Shown piece after piece: positions 33,107 through 41,076 of a stretch of 44,777 nt of DNA; the stretch's first letter is position 1; every line of letters begins with the position of its first letter. This stretch comes from Gammaproteobacteria bacterium. Its GTDB lineage: Bacteria > Pseudomonadota > Gammaproteobacteria > Pseudomonadales > Azotimanducaceae. Location: NCBI GenBank assembly GCA_003248125.1, contig QJXZ01000252.1, forward strand, positions 1-44,777. Direction: 5' to 3'. The notes under the pieces were generated by a model. The model saw only the letters and a list, made by a program, of their open reading frames with translations. It did no database searches and was not told the origin of the DNA. A program made the position numbers and the translations under genes.

Positions 33107-34132
33107 ATGACCATCACGACGGACGTGGTCATCGTTGGAGCAGGCCCGTGCGGGCTCTTTCAGATCTTCGAGCTGGGTCTCTTGGGCCTCAAAGCCGAGA
33201 TCGTCGACGCATTGCCGAAGCCCGGCGGTCAGTGCACGGAACTCTATCCGGACAAGCCAATCTACGACATCCCAGCCATCCCCGTTTGCGATGCGCAGGA
33301 GTTGGTCGAACGACTGATGAAGCAGATCGAGCCGTTCGGCGCCGGCTTTCACCTCGATCAACAAGTAACAGAGGTGCAGCGCACCGAGGACGGTAATTTT
33401 CATGTCGCAACCAGCGCGGGCACCGCGTTTCATGCCAAGGCGGTGGTAATCGCCGGTGGTGTGGGTTCGTTCCAACCCATGCCGCTGCGTGTCGACGGTG
33501 TCGATGAGTTCATCGACGAGCAGATCTTCTATCGCGTGAAAGATCCGAGCGCGCACTTCGGCAAAGACGTCGTCTTGCTCGGTGGCGGCGATTCCGCATT
33601 CGACTGGGCGCTCGAACTCGCCGAGAAGACGAAGTCGTTGACGCTGATTCACCGTAGCGACAAGTTTCGCGCCGCGCCGGCGTCGGTCGCCAAGATGGAA
33701 GCGCTCGTCAACGCGGGCAAGTTGAACTTTCGCATCGGCAACGTCATTGGATTGAACGCGAACAACGGCGTGTTGAAGTCGGTTGACGTGCGTGACCCGG
33801 AAGAGCGCGTGGAGCCGCTCGAACTCGACCACCTGCTGGTGTTTTTCGGTCTCTCGCCGAAGCTCGGCCCGATCGCCGAGTGGGGCATCGACCTCGACAA
33901 GAACCAACTGCCCACCGACACCGAGAAGTTCGAGACCAGCGTGCCGGGCATCTACGCGGTGGGCGACATCGCCACCTATCCGGGCAAAAAGAAGCTGATC
34001 CTGTCCGGCTTCCACGAAGCAGCGCTCGCGGCCTTCGCGATCAAAGCCCGAATCGAGCCCGACAAGAAGGTGCACCTCCAGTACACGACCACCAGCCCCA
34101 TCATGCACCAGCGCCTCAAGGTCAAGGACTAG
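33107..34132 (+). CDS. Ferredoxin/flavodoxin-NADP+ reductase, thioredoxin reductase type
   Basis: FAD enzyme that transfers electrons between NADPH and ferredoxin or flavodoxin. The 341-residue protein matches the TrxR-like FNR family (Bacillus YumC type): N-terminal FAD motif VVIVGAGPCGL, KPGGQCTELYPDKPIYDIP, NADP-binding VVLLGGGDSAFDWALELA and the C-terminal FAD motif GIYAVGDIATYPGK. It lacks the CxxC pair of true thioredoxin reductases. ATG 33107 follows GAAGGAG by 6 bases. Placed directly after cysNC (15 bases), it may supply electrons for sulfite or other reduction; the partner is unknown. Confidence 0.92.
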   Translation: MTITTDVVIVGAGPCGLFQIFELGLLGLKAEIVDALPKPGGQCTELYPDKPIYDIPAIPVCDAQELVERLMKQIEPFGAGFHLDQQVTEVQRTEDGNFHVATSAGTAFHAKAVVIAGGVGSFQPMPLRVDGVDEFIDEQIFYRVKDPSAHFGKDVVLLGGGDSAFDWALELAEKTKSLTLIHRSDKFRAAPASVAKMEALVNAGKLNFRIGNVIGLNANNGVLKSVDVRDPEERVEPLELDHLLVFFGLSPKLGPIAEWGIDLDKNQLPTDTEKFETSVPGIYAVGDIATYPGKKKLILSGFHEAALAAFAIKARIEPDKKVHLQYTTTSPIMHQRLKVKD

Positions 34133-34167
34133 AGGGGTTTCGTCGCCTTCCCCGGAGCAACGACTTT

Positions 34168-34264
34168 GCCCCGGAAATGGGGACAGTTTACTTATTTCTC
34201 GATGCGGGCTGTGCCTCCCAAGCTTGGCAAGGAGAAATAGGTTAACTGTCCCCATTTCCGGCGC
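34168..34264. repeat. Palindromic repeat, GGGGACAG family, copy 2
   Basis: Two arms of about 33 bases (34168-34200 and 34232-34264) are reverse complements apart from three positions and enclose a 31-base loop. The left arm reads CCGGAAATGGGGACAG then TTTACTTATTTCTC; the right arm is its complement with TTAACC in place of TTTACT. It occupies most of the 209-base gap between the FNR gene and the DUF35 gene. Arms are related to those of the element at 29592-29671, so both belong to one dispersed repeat family. Confidence 0.8.
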
Positions 34265-34299
34265 CACGTGACGTGGTCGCCACCGGGCCGAACTTCCGC

Positions 34300-34305
34300 T
34301 AATCT
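34300..34305 (+). promoter_or_regulatory. Possible -10 element upstream of the DUF35 gene
   Basis: TAATCT at 34300-34305, with TCGCCA 17 bases upstream (34277-34282) as a weak -35, lies 37 bases before the ATG of the DUF35 protein and just downstream of the palindromic repeat. Weak pattern-based call. Confidence 0.25.
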
Positions 34306-34341
34306 GGCTGAATTACATCAACGACGGGGGAATATCGGACG

Positions 34342-34761
34342 ATGAGCGCTGCGAAACCGCTACCGGCGGTGGATTATCTAAAGCTACCCGAGGGCGGTGA
34401 ACCCTACCTCGAAGGTTACAAGTGCAAGGCATGCGGGGCTGTCTTTTTGGGCGAACGCACCGTGTGCTCGAAGTGCGGTGCGCGCGATGCGTTAGCGCCC
34501 CAGAAACTCGGCACCAAGGGCAAGCTGTACGCCTATTCGATCGTGCATCGGTCGTTTCCGGGCGTCGAGGTCCCCTACATTTCGGCCATCGTCGATCTCG
34601 AAGGCGGCGGCACGCTCAAGGGCAACCTCATCAACATCGAAGCCGATCCCGCAAAACTGAAATTCGACATGCCCGTGGAAGTCGTCTTCAAGGACGCCGG
34701 GCGTAAAGATCGGGAAGGTAATTCCTACATGGCCTATTTCTTTGAACCCCGGCGCGCTTAA
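34342..34761 (+). CDS. DUF35 OB-fold protein with zinc ribbon
   Basis: The 139-residue protein has an N-terminal rubredoxin-like zinc ribbon, with Cys28, Cys31, Cys42 and Cys45 in CKACG and VCSKCG, and a C-terminal OB-fold (about 50-130, LYAYSIVHRSFPG, VPYISAIVDLEGGGTLKGNL). DUF35 proteins work as partners of thiolase-fold enzymes: in steroid side-chain degradation they join SCP-x-like aldolases, and in archaea they bridge acetoacetyl-CoA thiolase and HMG-CoA synthase. The thiolase gene follows after 11 bases behind AAGGAGG, so a heteromeric complex is likely. Confidence 0.92.
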   Translation: MSAAKPLPAVDYLKLPEGGEPYLEGYKCKACGAVFLGERTVCSKCGARDALAPQKLGTKGKLYAYSIVHRSFPGVEVPYISAIVDLEGGGTLKGNLINIEADPAKLKFDMPVEVVFKDAGRKDREGNSYMAYFFEPRRA

Positions 34762-34772
34762 GGAGGCAAACC

Positions 34773-35918
34773 ATGGGTGACGTGTACGTTGTCGGTATCG
34801 ACATGACGAAATTCCAGAAGGCCGGCACCGGGCCGGCCGTCGACGTGCTCGGCGCGAAGGCGGCCCTCGGCGCGCTGGACGATTGCGGCCTCAAGATTCA
34901 GGACATGCAGGCCCTGTATTGCGGCAACCTCTACCAGGCAAGCGGTATGGTCGGTCAACGCATCCTGCAGCAGATCGGCCAGACCGGTATTCCAGTCGTC
35001 AACGTCGCCAACGCTTGTGCAACCGGCGCAACCGCGTTTCGCGAAGGCTGGGCCGCCGTGAAGGCTGGCCTCTACGACACCGTGCTCGCGGTCGGTGTCG
35101 AGAAGATGAGCGCCGGACTCTTGGGTGGCGGCGGCAGCGGCGGGATTTCGAAGGAAGGGTTGTTCGGCTCGAGTACGATGCCGGCGGTGTTTGCTGAAGC
35201 GGGTATGGAGCATTCCCGCAAGTACGGCACCACCTTCGAGCAGTTCGCGAAGGTGTCGGTGAAGAACCATCACCATTCCACGCTGAATCCGAAGGCGATG
35301 TACCAGATCGAGACACCGCTCGACATGGTGATGGGTGCCGAGATGATCGCGTACCCCAACACCAAGCTCATGTGCTCGGTAAACGTCGACGGCTCTGCCG
35401 CCGCCGTGCTGATGTCGGAGAAGAAGGTCAAGGAACTAGGCCTCGGCAAGCGCGCGGTGAAGGTCCGTGCCTCGGTGATGACGTCGGATCCCTGGCAAGA
35501 GCGCGACCTCGTCATGCCGGACGTGAACACTTGTACGCGTCTCGCCGCCAAGCAGGCCTACGAGATGGCAGGCATCGGCGCCGACGACATCGACTTGATC
35601 GAGCTGCACGACTGTTTCGCGACGGCCGAAATCCTCCACTATGAGAATCTCGGCATCTGCAAGGACGGCGAAGCCGGCAAGATGATCGACACCGGTGCAG
35701 TTGCGCTTGGCGGCAAGGTTCCGGTGAACGTCTCGGGCGGTCTGTTATCGAAGGGCCATCCGCTCGGCGCGACCGGCATTGCCAACATCTTCGAGGTGGT
35801 CACCCACCTGCGGGGCGAAGCCGGCAAGCGCCAAGTGGAAGGTGCCCGCTTCGGCCTCACGCACGTAATCGGCTTGGGCAGCGCCTGCGGTATCCACATC
35901 CTCGAGAAGGTCGCGTAA
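34773..35918 (+). CDS. SCP-x-type thiolase family protein
   Basis: Thiolase-fold CoA enzyme related to sterol-carrier SCP-x thiolases. The 381-residue protein keeps the residues expected for a true thiolase: Cys82 in NVANACATGATA, His279 in ELHDCFATAEI, His329 in LLSKGHPLGATG and Cys372 in GSACGIHI. The Ltp2-type retro-aldolases that pair with DUF35 proteins lack the nucleophilic Cys, so Claisen cleavage or condensation is more likely than aldol cleavage. The substrate cannot be read from the sequence. No acyl-CoA dehydrogenase or hydratase lies nearby, so a complete beta-oxidation set is not present. Confidence 0.9.
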   Translation: MGDVYVVGIDMTKFQKAGTGPAVDVLGAKAALGALDDCGLKIQDMQALYCGNLYQASGMVGQRILQQIGQTGIPVVNVANACATGATAFREGWAAVKAGLYDTVLAVGVEKMSAGLLGGGGSGGISKEGLFGSSTMPAVFAEAGMEHSRKYGTTFEQFAKVSVKNHHHSTLNPKAMYQIETPLDMVMGAEMIAYPNTKLMCSVNVDGSAAAVLMSEKKVKELGLGKRAVKVRASVMTSDPWQERDLVMPDVNTCTRLAAKQAYEMAGIGADDIDLIELHDCFATAEILHYENLGICKDGEAGKMIDTGAVALGGKVPVNVSGGLLSKGHPLGATGIANIFEVVTHLRGEAGKRQVEGARFGLTHVIGLGSACGIHILEKVA

Positions 35919-35927
35919 GCACCTTAC

Positions 35928-35972
35928 TGTGGGAGCGGCTTGCGAGCAGTCGCGAGCGAGCCCGCTCCCACA
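35928..35972. repeat. REP-type palindrome (TGTGGGAGCGG...)
   Basis: TGTGGGAGCGG at 35928-35938 is mirrored by its imperfect complement CCCGCTCCCACA ending at 35972; the middle (CTTGCGAGCAGTCGCGAGCG) can pair in part. This closely resembles the REP sequences (GTGGGAGCGGGCTTGC) dispersed through Pseudomonas genomes. It lies between the thiolase stop and the phosphodiesterase start and could fold in the mRNA of either. Confidence 0.75.
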
Positions 35973-35990
35973 CTCGATCTCTTGTCTCCA

Positions 35991-36476
35991 ATGCGCATCG
36001 GCGTCGTCAGCGACACCCATAACAACCTGAAGAACGTTCGCCGTATCGTCGAGCTGTTCAACTCGGCCGGCGTTGATCGCGTCATTCACACCGGCGATAT
36101 CACGCAAGCAAAGACGCTCGAGGTATTTGCACACCTCGATGCGCCACTGTCAGGCGTGTTTGGGAACAACGACGAAGAACGCGACGCGCTGGACGCTGCG
36201 ATAGCCCGGCACGGCTTCGAGTTCGCAGATCCGCCTTACGAGTTCACGCTACACGAACGTCGAATTCTGATCGTGCACGACCCTCATGATCTCGATCACG
36301 CGCTGAAGCCGGGTCTCGACCTCGTGCTGCATGGGCACACTCATCGTTTCCGACTCGAGCGTACGCGGCATGGGCTCATCTTCAACCCCGGCGAGTGCGC
36401 CGGTCACATGCTCGGATTGAACGCGATCGGCATCATTGACCTCGAACAGCTTCGTCCCGAGCTCATCAACTTCTGA
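35991..36476 (+). CDS. YfcE/MJ0936-type metallophosphoesterase
   Basis: Calcineurin-like phosphodiesterase of 161 residues. All metal-binding motifs are present: GVVSDTHNN (Asp8, His10), VIHTGDI, GNND, the HDPH region and LHGHTHRF. Family members hydrolyse simple phosphodiesters, but the natural substrate is usually unknown. ATG 35991 is chosen because an upstream in-frame extension would be translated from the REP palindrome. Its 3' end overlaps the convergent DUF1499 gene by 11 bases. Confidence 0.9.
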   Translation: MRIGVVSDTHNNLKNVRRIVELFNSAGVDRVIHTGDITQAKTLEVFAHLDAPLSGVFGNNDEERDALDAAIARHGFEFADPPYEFTLHERRILIVHDPHDLDHALKPGLDLVLHGHTHRFRLERTRHGLIFNPGECAGHMLGLNAIGIIDLEQLRPELINF

Positions 36477-37206
36477 TTGCGTCCAGAATCGCGCCGATGC
36501 GCGCCGCATTGGCGCCGAGGTCGCTCACCCCTACCCTCGAGACGGAACGCACGTCGACGCGTGAGCCCGTACCACTCGGCCGAACCCGAACCACCACGTC
36601 GTCTTTGAAGCCGAACCAGAACGTCGTCGCTACGGCTTCGATGCGTCCCGCGTCTTCATCGGCATTGACAATCTCGAGCCCGAGTCCAGAGATTGCCTCG
36701 AGCGCTTCAGCGAAGGCTTCGCTCGGTGCGAGTTCGCGCTCGAGCGGCACCACCCACGGATAGGCGTCGCGCTGCAATGGTGCGAGCTTCTCGGCGTCGT
36801 ATTCGAGCGGGTTGCTCTGCTCCCCGCGCAGCGACACGGCCACTTCGAACAGCGGCGGATCACTGGTATCGGTCGAGATGTCGTGAATCGGCGGTACCGA
36901 TCTCGCGGTCATGAACTGCATGCCGAGAAACACGACGATCGCACCACCGACTGCGATCCCGACACCCAGCGGCGCTCGGTTTCGCGCCCGCGCGGGTTTA
37001 CGCGATGCAATCAACCCGCCGATACCGACCACGAACGCAACGACGGCCAGGACGGCCGCGCCACCCAAGAACAGGAAACCAGTCTGGAAGCCCCACACGC
37101 CGAGTCGGCTACCGAGGGCGCCGAGTGGCAGCAAAACCGCCGCGATCACGGCACCGATCAGCACCGCACTCGCCCACCATGCGCGCCGTGTCGTCGAATC
37201 TTCCAT
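36466..37206 (-). CDS. DUF1499 membrane protein
   Basis: A 246-residue protein with three predicted membrane helices (about 10-32, 41-64, 80-98) followed by a DUF1499 domain (about 105-246). The domain is recognised by PPIHDISTDTSDPPLF, the central RDAYP segment, GRIEAVATTFWFGFKDDVVV and SRVDVRSVSRVGVSDLGANA. DUF1499 has no established function, though it is common in proteobacteria. The ribosome-binding site GGAGGGG is close to ATG 37206. Confidence 0.88.
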   Translation of the reverse strand: MEDSTTRRAWWASAVLIGAVIAAVLLPLGALGSRLGVWGFQTGFLFLGGAAVLAVVAFVVGIGGLIASRKPARARNRAPLGVGIAVGGAIVVFLGMQFMTARSVPPIHDISTDTSDPPLFEVAVSLRGEQSNPLEYDAEKLAPLQRDAYPWVVPLERELAPSEAFAEALEAISGLGLEIVNADEDAGRIEAVATTFWFGFKDDVVVRVRPSGTGSRVDVRSVSRVGVSDLGANAARIGAILDAIRS

Positions 37207-37229
37207 TGTCCCCTCCGTGTTAGGCTCGC

Positions 37230-38147
37230 GTGCTTCCGAGCATACACGAGATCCATAAAGTGAAGACCCGCCCCAGCTCGCTCGACGAGATGCAAGCTCG
37301 GCAGAAGAACATGATGACGCCGGAAGGCATCGCCAAGGGCCTTGCGTTCAAACCGCGTGCGACCGACGTGATCATCTCGCCGTTCGGCAAGTGCGGCACC
37401 ACTTGGACACAGCAGATCGTGCACAGCCTGCGGACGCGCGGTGATCTCGACTTCGACGACATCTCACGTGTGGTGCCGTGGATCGAGACTTCGACCGACC
37501 TCGGAATCGACCTCGAGGCGCCCCAGCGTGCGGAACCGCGCGCCTACAAGAGCCATCTGTCTTGGAAGGCCGTGCCCAAGGGTGGCAAATACATCGTCTC
37601 GTTTCGGGATCCACGCGATGCGCTCGTGTCGATGTACCGGTTCATGGAGGGTTGGTTCTTCGAGCCCGGTGCTTTCTCGATCGAGGAATTCGCGCGCCGG
37701 CGCGTCATGAAGCGCGGCGAGGGCATGGATTATTGGGCTCACCTGGTGTCCTGGTGGAGCCAACGTGCCAACCCGAACGTGCTACTGCTCGCGTACGAGC
37801 ACATGAAGGAAGATCTGCCGCACGCCGTTGCACGAATTGCCGCATTCATCGGCATCGAGCTCGACGACGAACTCCGCGCCATCGTCCTCGAGCAAGCATC
37901 GCTGGCTTCGATGACGGCGCACAAGGACAAGTACGCCGACCTGTTGATGCGCGAACGCAGCGAACGGGTTTGCGACCTGCCGCCCGGCAGCGATTCTGCA
38001 AAGGTTCGCAACGGTACGGTCGGCTCGCACGCCAAGGAGCTGCCCGCAGAGATCATTGCGGAACTGGACGCAATCTGGCGCGAAGACGTCACGCCGGCGA
38101 CCGGTGCCGGAAGCTATGCCGAACTCATCGCGCAACTAGACCGCTGA
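37230..38147 (+). CDS. PAPS-dependent sulfotransferase
   Basis: Transfers sulfate from PAPS to an unknown acceptor. The 305-residue protein is of the cytosolic sulfotransferase (Sulfotransfer_1) type. It has the 5'-phosphosulfate loop SPFGKCGTTW (Lys54), the probable catalytic His109 in YKSHLSW, and the 3'-phosphate site VSFRDPRDALVSMY (Arg126, Ser about 134). The start is either GTG 37230 (used) or GTG 37260; neither has a strong ribosome-binding site. It is followed after 3 bases by an S9 peptidase gene, so the two are probably co-transcribed. PAPS supply is encoded about 4 kb upstream by cysD-cysNC. Confidence 0.9.
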   Translation: MLPSIHEIHKVKTRPSSLDEMQARQKNMMTPEGIAKGLAFKPRATDVIISPFGKCGTTWTQQIVHSLRTRGDLDFDDISRVVPWIETSTDLGIDLEAPQRAEPRAYKSHLSWKAVPKGGKYIVSFRDPRDALVSMYRFMEGWFFEPGAFSIEEFARRRVMKRGEGMDYWAHLVSWWSQRANPNVLLLAYEHMKEDLPHAVARIAAFIGIELDDELRAIVLEQASLASMTAHKDKYADLLMRERSERVCDLPPGSDSAKVRNGTVGSHAKELPAEIIAELDAIWREDVTPATGAGSYAELIAQLDR

Positions 38148-38150
38148 GCC

Positions 38151-40100
38151 GTGCGAGCTGTTTGGCTAGTGCTGATGAATTGCATCGTATGGTGCGGTTC
38201 CGTTTGGGCCACAAGCGTCGAGGACTTTGCGCGCTACCCGGAGCACGAAGCGATCGAAATATCGCCGGATGGCACGTATCTCGGCGTCACGCGTCGCAAC
38301 GAAGTCAACGAAACGATTACGATCGTGCGACTAGCTGACATGAAGCCACTCACCAACGTGTCGTTCGGTAGCGCCATCGACATCTGGGACTTTTTCTTCG
38401 TGACCGACACGCGTCTTCTCATCCAGCCGGCGCGGCGATTTCCGGGGCTCACGGACTACAACGCGCCGACCGGCGAATTCATCGGCATGGATGCCGACGG
38501 AAAGCGTAGCGAATTGCTGTTTGGACCATTCGCGGGCGAATCCGGCGTTGCATCTCGGCGCAACAAGCGCGAGAGCGTATTCGCTGCGGGGCGCCTCATC
38601 GACTACTTCGATGCCGATCCCAACAAGGTACTCATTCAGTCGATCGGCTATGGCGTCAAAGGCATCTACAACGCCGCCTACCGGATGGACATCAACAATG
38701 GGAGGTTGAACAAGGTTGCAAGCTCTCCAGTGCGCAACGGCACGTTCGTCGCGAACGTCGATGGCGGAATCGACATCGTCTGGGGCAGCGATGATGAGGG
38801 GCACAGAAAAGTCTTTCATCGCAGTGACGGTGGCGAGTGGCGACCACTGTTTAAATTCGACATGAACGAGGGTTCGCTCGCTCCAGTCAGCCCCGCCGGC
38901 GATGGCGCCTATATCGCGATCGACAATCGCGACCCGGACACCCAGGGTGTGTATGTTTGGCATCCGAATGGCGCGATCAAGCAGCTCTTTTCGCATCCCG
39001 ATGTCGACGTCAACGACCTCGAGTTCGACTTCGACAACCGGCTGTGGCTGATCGGCTTTGAGAACTACTTTCCAGACTACTTCTATCCGGACCCGGAACA
39101 CCCCCTTGCCGTTGCGCATCGCAAAATGCGAGCGGCGTTCCCCGACGACGATGTCACCTTCACCAGCTACACCAGAGATATGCGCCAGGCCGTCGCACTC
39201 GTAACCGGCCCACGCAACCCCGGCGTCTTCTATGTGCTGGATACCCGCGACAACAAGGTTACGCATCAACTCGAAGGTCGCCCATGGCTGAAGCGAGAGG
39301 ATCTCACCGAAACGAGCCCGGTCGAATTCACCGCGCGTGACGGCCTGAAGATTCGGGCTTTGCTCACGACGCCGAGCCACGACGCCGGCAGCAAGCTCCC
39401 CCTGATCGTGATACCTCACGGCGGACCGCACGGTATCTATGACGTCTGGGGATTCGATCCCGAGGTGCAATTGCTGGCGGCCAACGGCTACGCGGTGCTG
39501 CAGGTGAACTTTCGCGGTTCTGGTGGACGTGGGCGCGGCTTCGAGTCGGCTGGCTATGGCAAGTGGGGACTCGAGATGCAGGACGACATCACCGATGCGG
39601 TCAAGTGGACGATCTCCGACGGGCAGGTGGATCCGAATCGCATTTGCATCTACGGCGGCAGCTACGGCGGCTACGCGGCGCTCATGGGCGTGGTCCGCGA
39701 TCCGGACCTTTACCGATGCGCGGTCGGATTCGCGGGTGTCTACGATCTGCCGCTCATGTTCGAGAAGGGCGACATCCAACGCGTGGAGTCGGGCATAAAC
39801 TTTCTCGAGATGGCCGTCGGTACCGACGAGCAAGAGATGAAGCGTCGCTCACCCGCCTACAACGCCGACAAGATCAAGGCCGCCGTACTGCTCATTCACG
39901 GCAAGCTCGACGAGCGGGTGCCGATCGAACATGCGTATCGCATGCGCGATGCGTTGGAGAAGGTCGGCAAGCCGACGCGCTTGATCACCGAGGGCGGCGA
40001 AGGCCACGGCTTCTTTGCCGAGGATAATCGGGCGCATCTCTACCGCGAGCTGCTCGACTTCTTCGATGACCACATCGGCACACGCGGTACGCCTCACTAG
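38151..40100 (+). CDS. Secreted S9-family prolyl oligopeptidase
   Basis: Serine peptidase of the S9 family with an N-terminal beta-propeller (about 25-385) and a C-terminal alpha/beta hydrolase domain (about 390-649). The catalytic triad is visible: Ser504 in GGSYGGYAA, Asp587 in HGKLDERVP and His619 in GEGHGFF. The first 20 residues (VWLVLMNCIVWCGSVWA) form a signal peptide, so it acts in the periplasm or outside. GTG 38151 lies 3 bases after the sulfotransferase stop. Substrate peptides are unknown. Confidence 0.93.
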   Translation: MRAVWLVLMNCIVWCGSVWATSVEDFARYPEHEAIEISPDGTYLGVTRRNEVNETITIVRLADMKPLTNVSFGSAIDIWDFFFVTDTRLLIQPARRFPGLTDYNAPTGEFIGMDADGKRSELLFGPFAGESGVASRRNKRESVFAAGRLIDYFDADPNKVLIQSIGYGVKGIYNAAYRMDINNGRLNKVASSPVRNGTFVANVDGGIDIVWGSDDEGHRKVFHRSDGGEWRPLFKFDMNEGSLAPVSPAGDGAYIAIDNRDPDTQGVYVWHPNGAIKQLFSHPDVDVNDLEFDFDNRLWLIGFENYFPDYFYPDPEHPLAVAHRKMRAAFPDDDVTFTSYTRDMRQAVALVTGPRNPGVFYVLDTRDNKVTHQLEGRPWLKREDLTETSPVEFTARDGLKIRALLTTPSHDAGSKLPLIVIPHGGPHGIYDVWGFDPEVQLLAANGYAVLQVNFRGSGGRGRGFESAGYGKWGLEMQDDITDAVKWTISDGQVDPNRICIYGGSYGGYAALMGVVRDPDLYRCAVGFAGVYDLPLMFEKGDIQRVESGINFLEMAVGTDEQEMKRRSPAYNADKIKAAVLLIHGKLDERVPIEHAYRMRDALEKVGKPTRLITEGGEGHGFFAEDNRAHLYRELLDFFDDHIGTRGTPH

Positions 40101-40103
40101 CCG

Positions 40104-40307
40104 ATGGACGAGCGATCTCTGCTCCTAGGTCTGCTGTTCGGTTCTATCGGTATCGGGTTTGCGATCTACGGCCGGCGCCAACGCCAGCTCGCGCCCTTCC
40201 TGACCGGGCTCGGGCTGATCGGATTGCCGTATGTGGTCGATGGCACGATGGCGATGATCGTCATCGCGACCCTGCTCGTGGTACTGCCGTTTGTCGTGCG
40301 CCGCTGA
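40104..40307 (+). CDS. Small two-helix membrane protein
   Basis: A 67-residue protein with two hydrophobic helices (about 6-22 and 31-63, possibly split) separated by the basic loop YGRRQRQ. It starts 3 bases after the peptidase stop and so belongs to the sulfotransferase-peptidase operon. I do not recognise a characterised family. Confidence 0.7.
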   Translation: MDERSLLLGLLFGSIGIGFAIYGRRQRQLAPFLTGLGLIGLPYVVDGTMAMIVIATLLVVLPFVVRR

Positions 40308-40337
40308 AGAACACCGATGCGCGATTGCTTGTCTCGG

Positions 40338-40970
40338 CTAATAGACCACTGACACGAGCGATTGCCGCATCGAATCCAGTTGCGCCGTGCGCGAGGCAAG
40401 GTCGGCGTGTAGCTCCGGTAGCTCGTGCTCGATGGCGGCTTTTTCTTCGGCGAGACGTTGCGTTTCCGCGAGCAGATCTACCCGCTGCGGCACGGTGAGT
40501 TCGGGATTCAGTTGCTCGGTCGATGCGGCGACGATGCGCGACTTCACCCACTCGAGCCGCGCCTCACGCGCAGCAATCGTGGATTCCAATGCAGCGATGT
40601 CACGCCGCGCCAAGTAGAGCTGACGTCCTTGTCGGTAAGCCGCGACGAAATCACTCTGCATGTCGGCGGGGCAGATATGGGAATGCCCGTATCCGAGTTC
40701 ACCCACTTCGAAGGCATTGTTCGGGTGGCAGTACTCGCGCGCTCCGGACTCCCAACCGGCCATGTAGGCGGCGCGATCGGGCACCACGCCAAATGGACCA
40801 CAGGCGTCCTGGTGCTCCAGCAATTGCGAGTTCCGCAGTCCCTGGGCGCCATCCCGGTAGCCCAACGTCTGCCAATCGCCAGCATAGCATTGGCTCTCGG
40901 ACACCGTTGCCCGACTGCCACAACCGGCCAAAGCCAGGATCAAGATAGGAATCAAAATATGGTTGCGCAC
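40338..40970 (-). CDS. DUF2799 lipoprotein
   Basis: A 210-residue lipoprotein: signal sequence ILIPILILALAGC with the lipobox LAGC at about residues 15-18. A DUF2799 part follows (YAGDWQTLGYRDGAQG, DRAAYMAGWESGAREYC, DFVAAYRQG), then a C-terminal coiled coil (about 120-205, with LAETQRLAEEKAAIEHELPE). GTG 40970 is preferred because GGAGGG lies 5 bases upstream; a longer reading would bury the signal sequence. DUF2799 has no known function. It converges on the small membrane protein gene. Confidence 0.85.
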   Translation of the reverse strand: MRNHILIPILILALAGCGSRATVSESQCYAGDWQTLGYRDGAQGLRNSQLLEHQDACGPFGVVPDRAAYMAGWESGAREYCHPNNAFEVGELGYGHSHICPADMQSDFVAAYRQGRQLYLARRDIAALESTIAAREARLEWVKSRIVAASTEQLNPELTVPQRVDLLAETQRLAEEKAAIEHELPELHADLASRTAQLDSMRQSLVSVVY

Positions 40971-41076
40971 GAGCCCTCCGGCGCTCGGCCCCGATCGATG
41001 GAATCTAGTCGATCGCGGCAACAGCTACCGGGCGCCCGTCACAGATCACACCGGCAACTGCACGCAGTTTCTCGAC

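Noticed and set aside
33104-34267. A 387-residue minus-strand frame
   Set aside because: Antisense shadow of the FNR gene, running into the palindromic repeat.
35940-35990. An N-terminal extension of the metallophosphoesterase
   Set aside because: It would be translated from the REP palindrome. The conserved domain starts at the ATG at 35991.
38331-39833. A 500-residue minus-strand frame
   Set aside because: Antisense shadow of the S9 peptidase, which has a complete catalytic triad and signal peptide.
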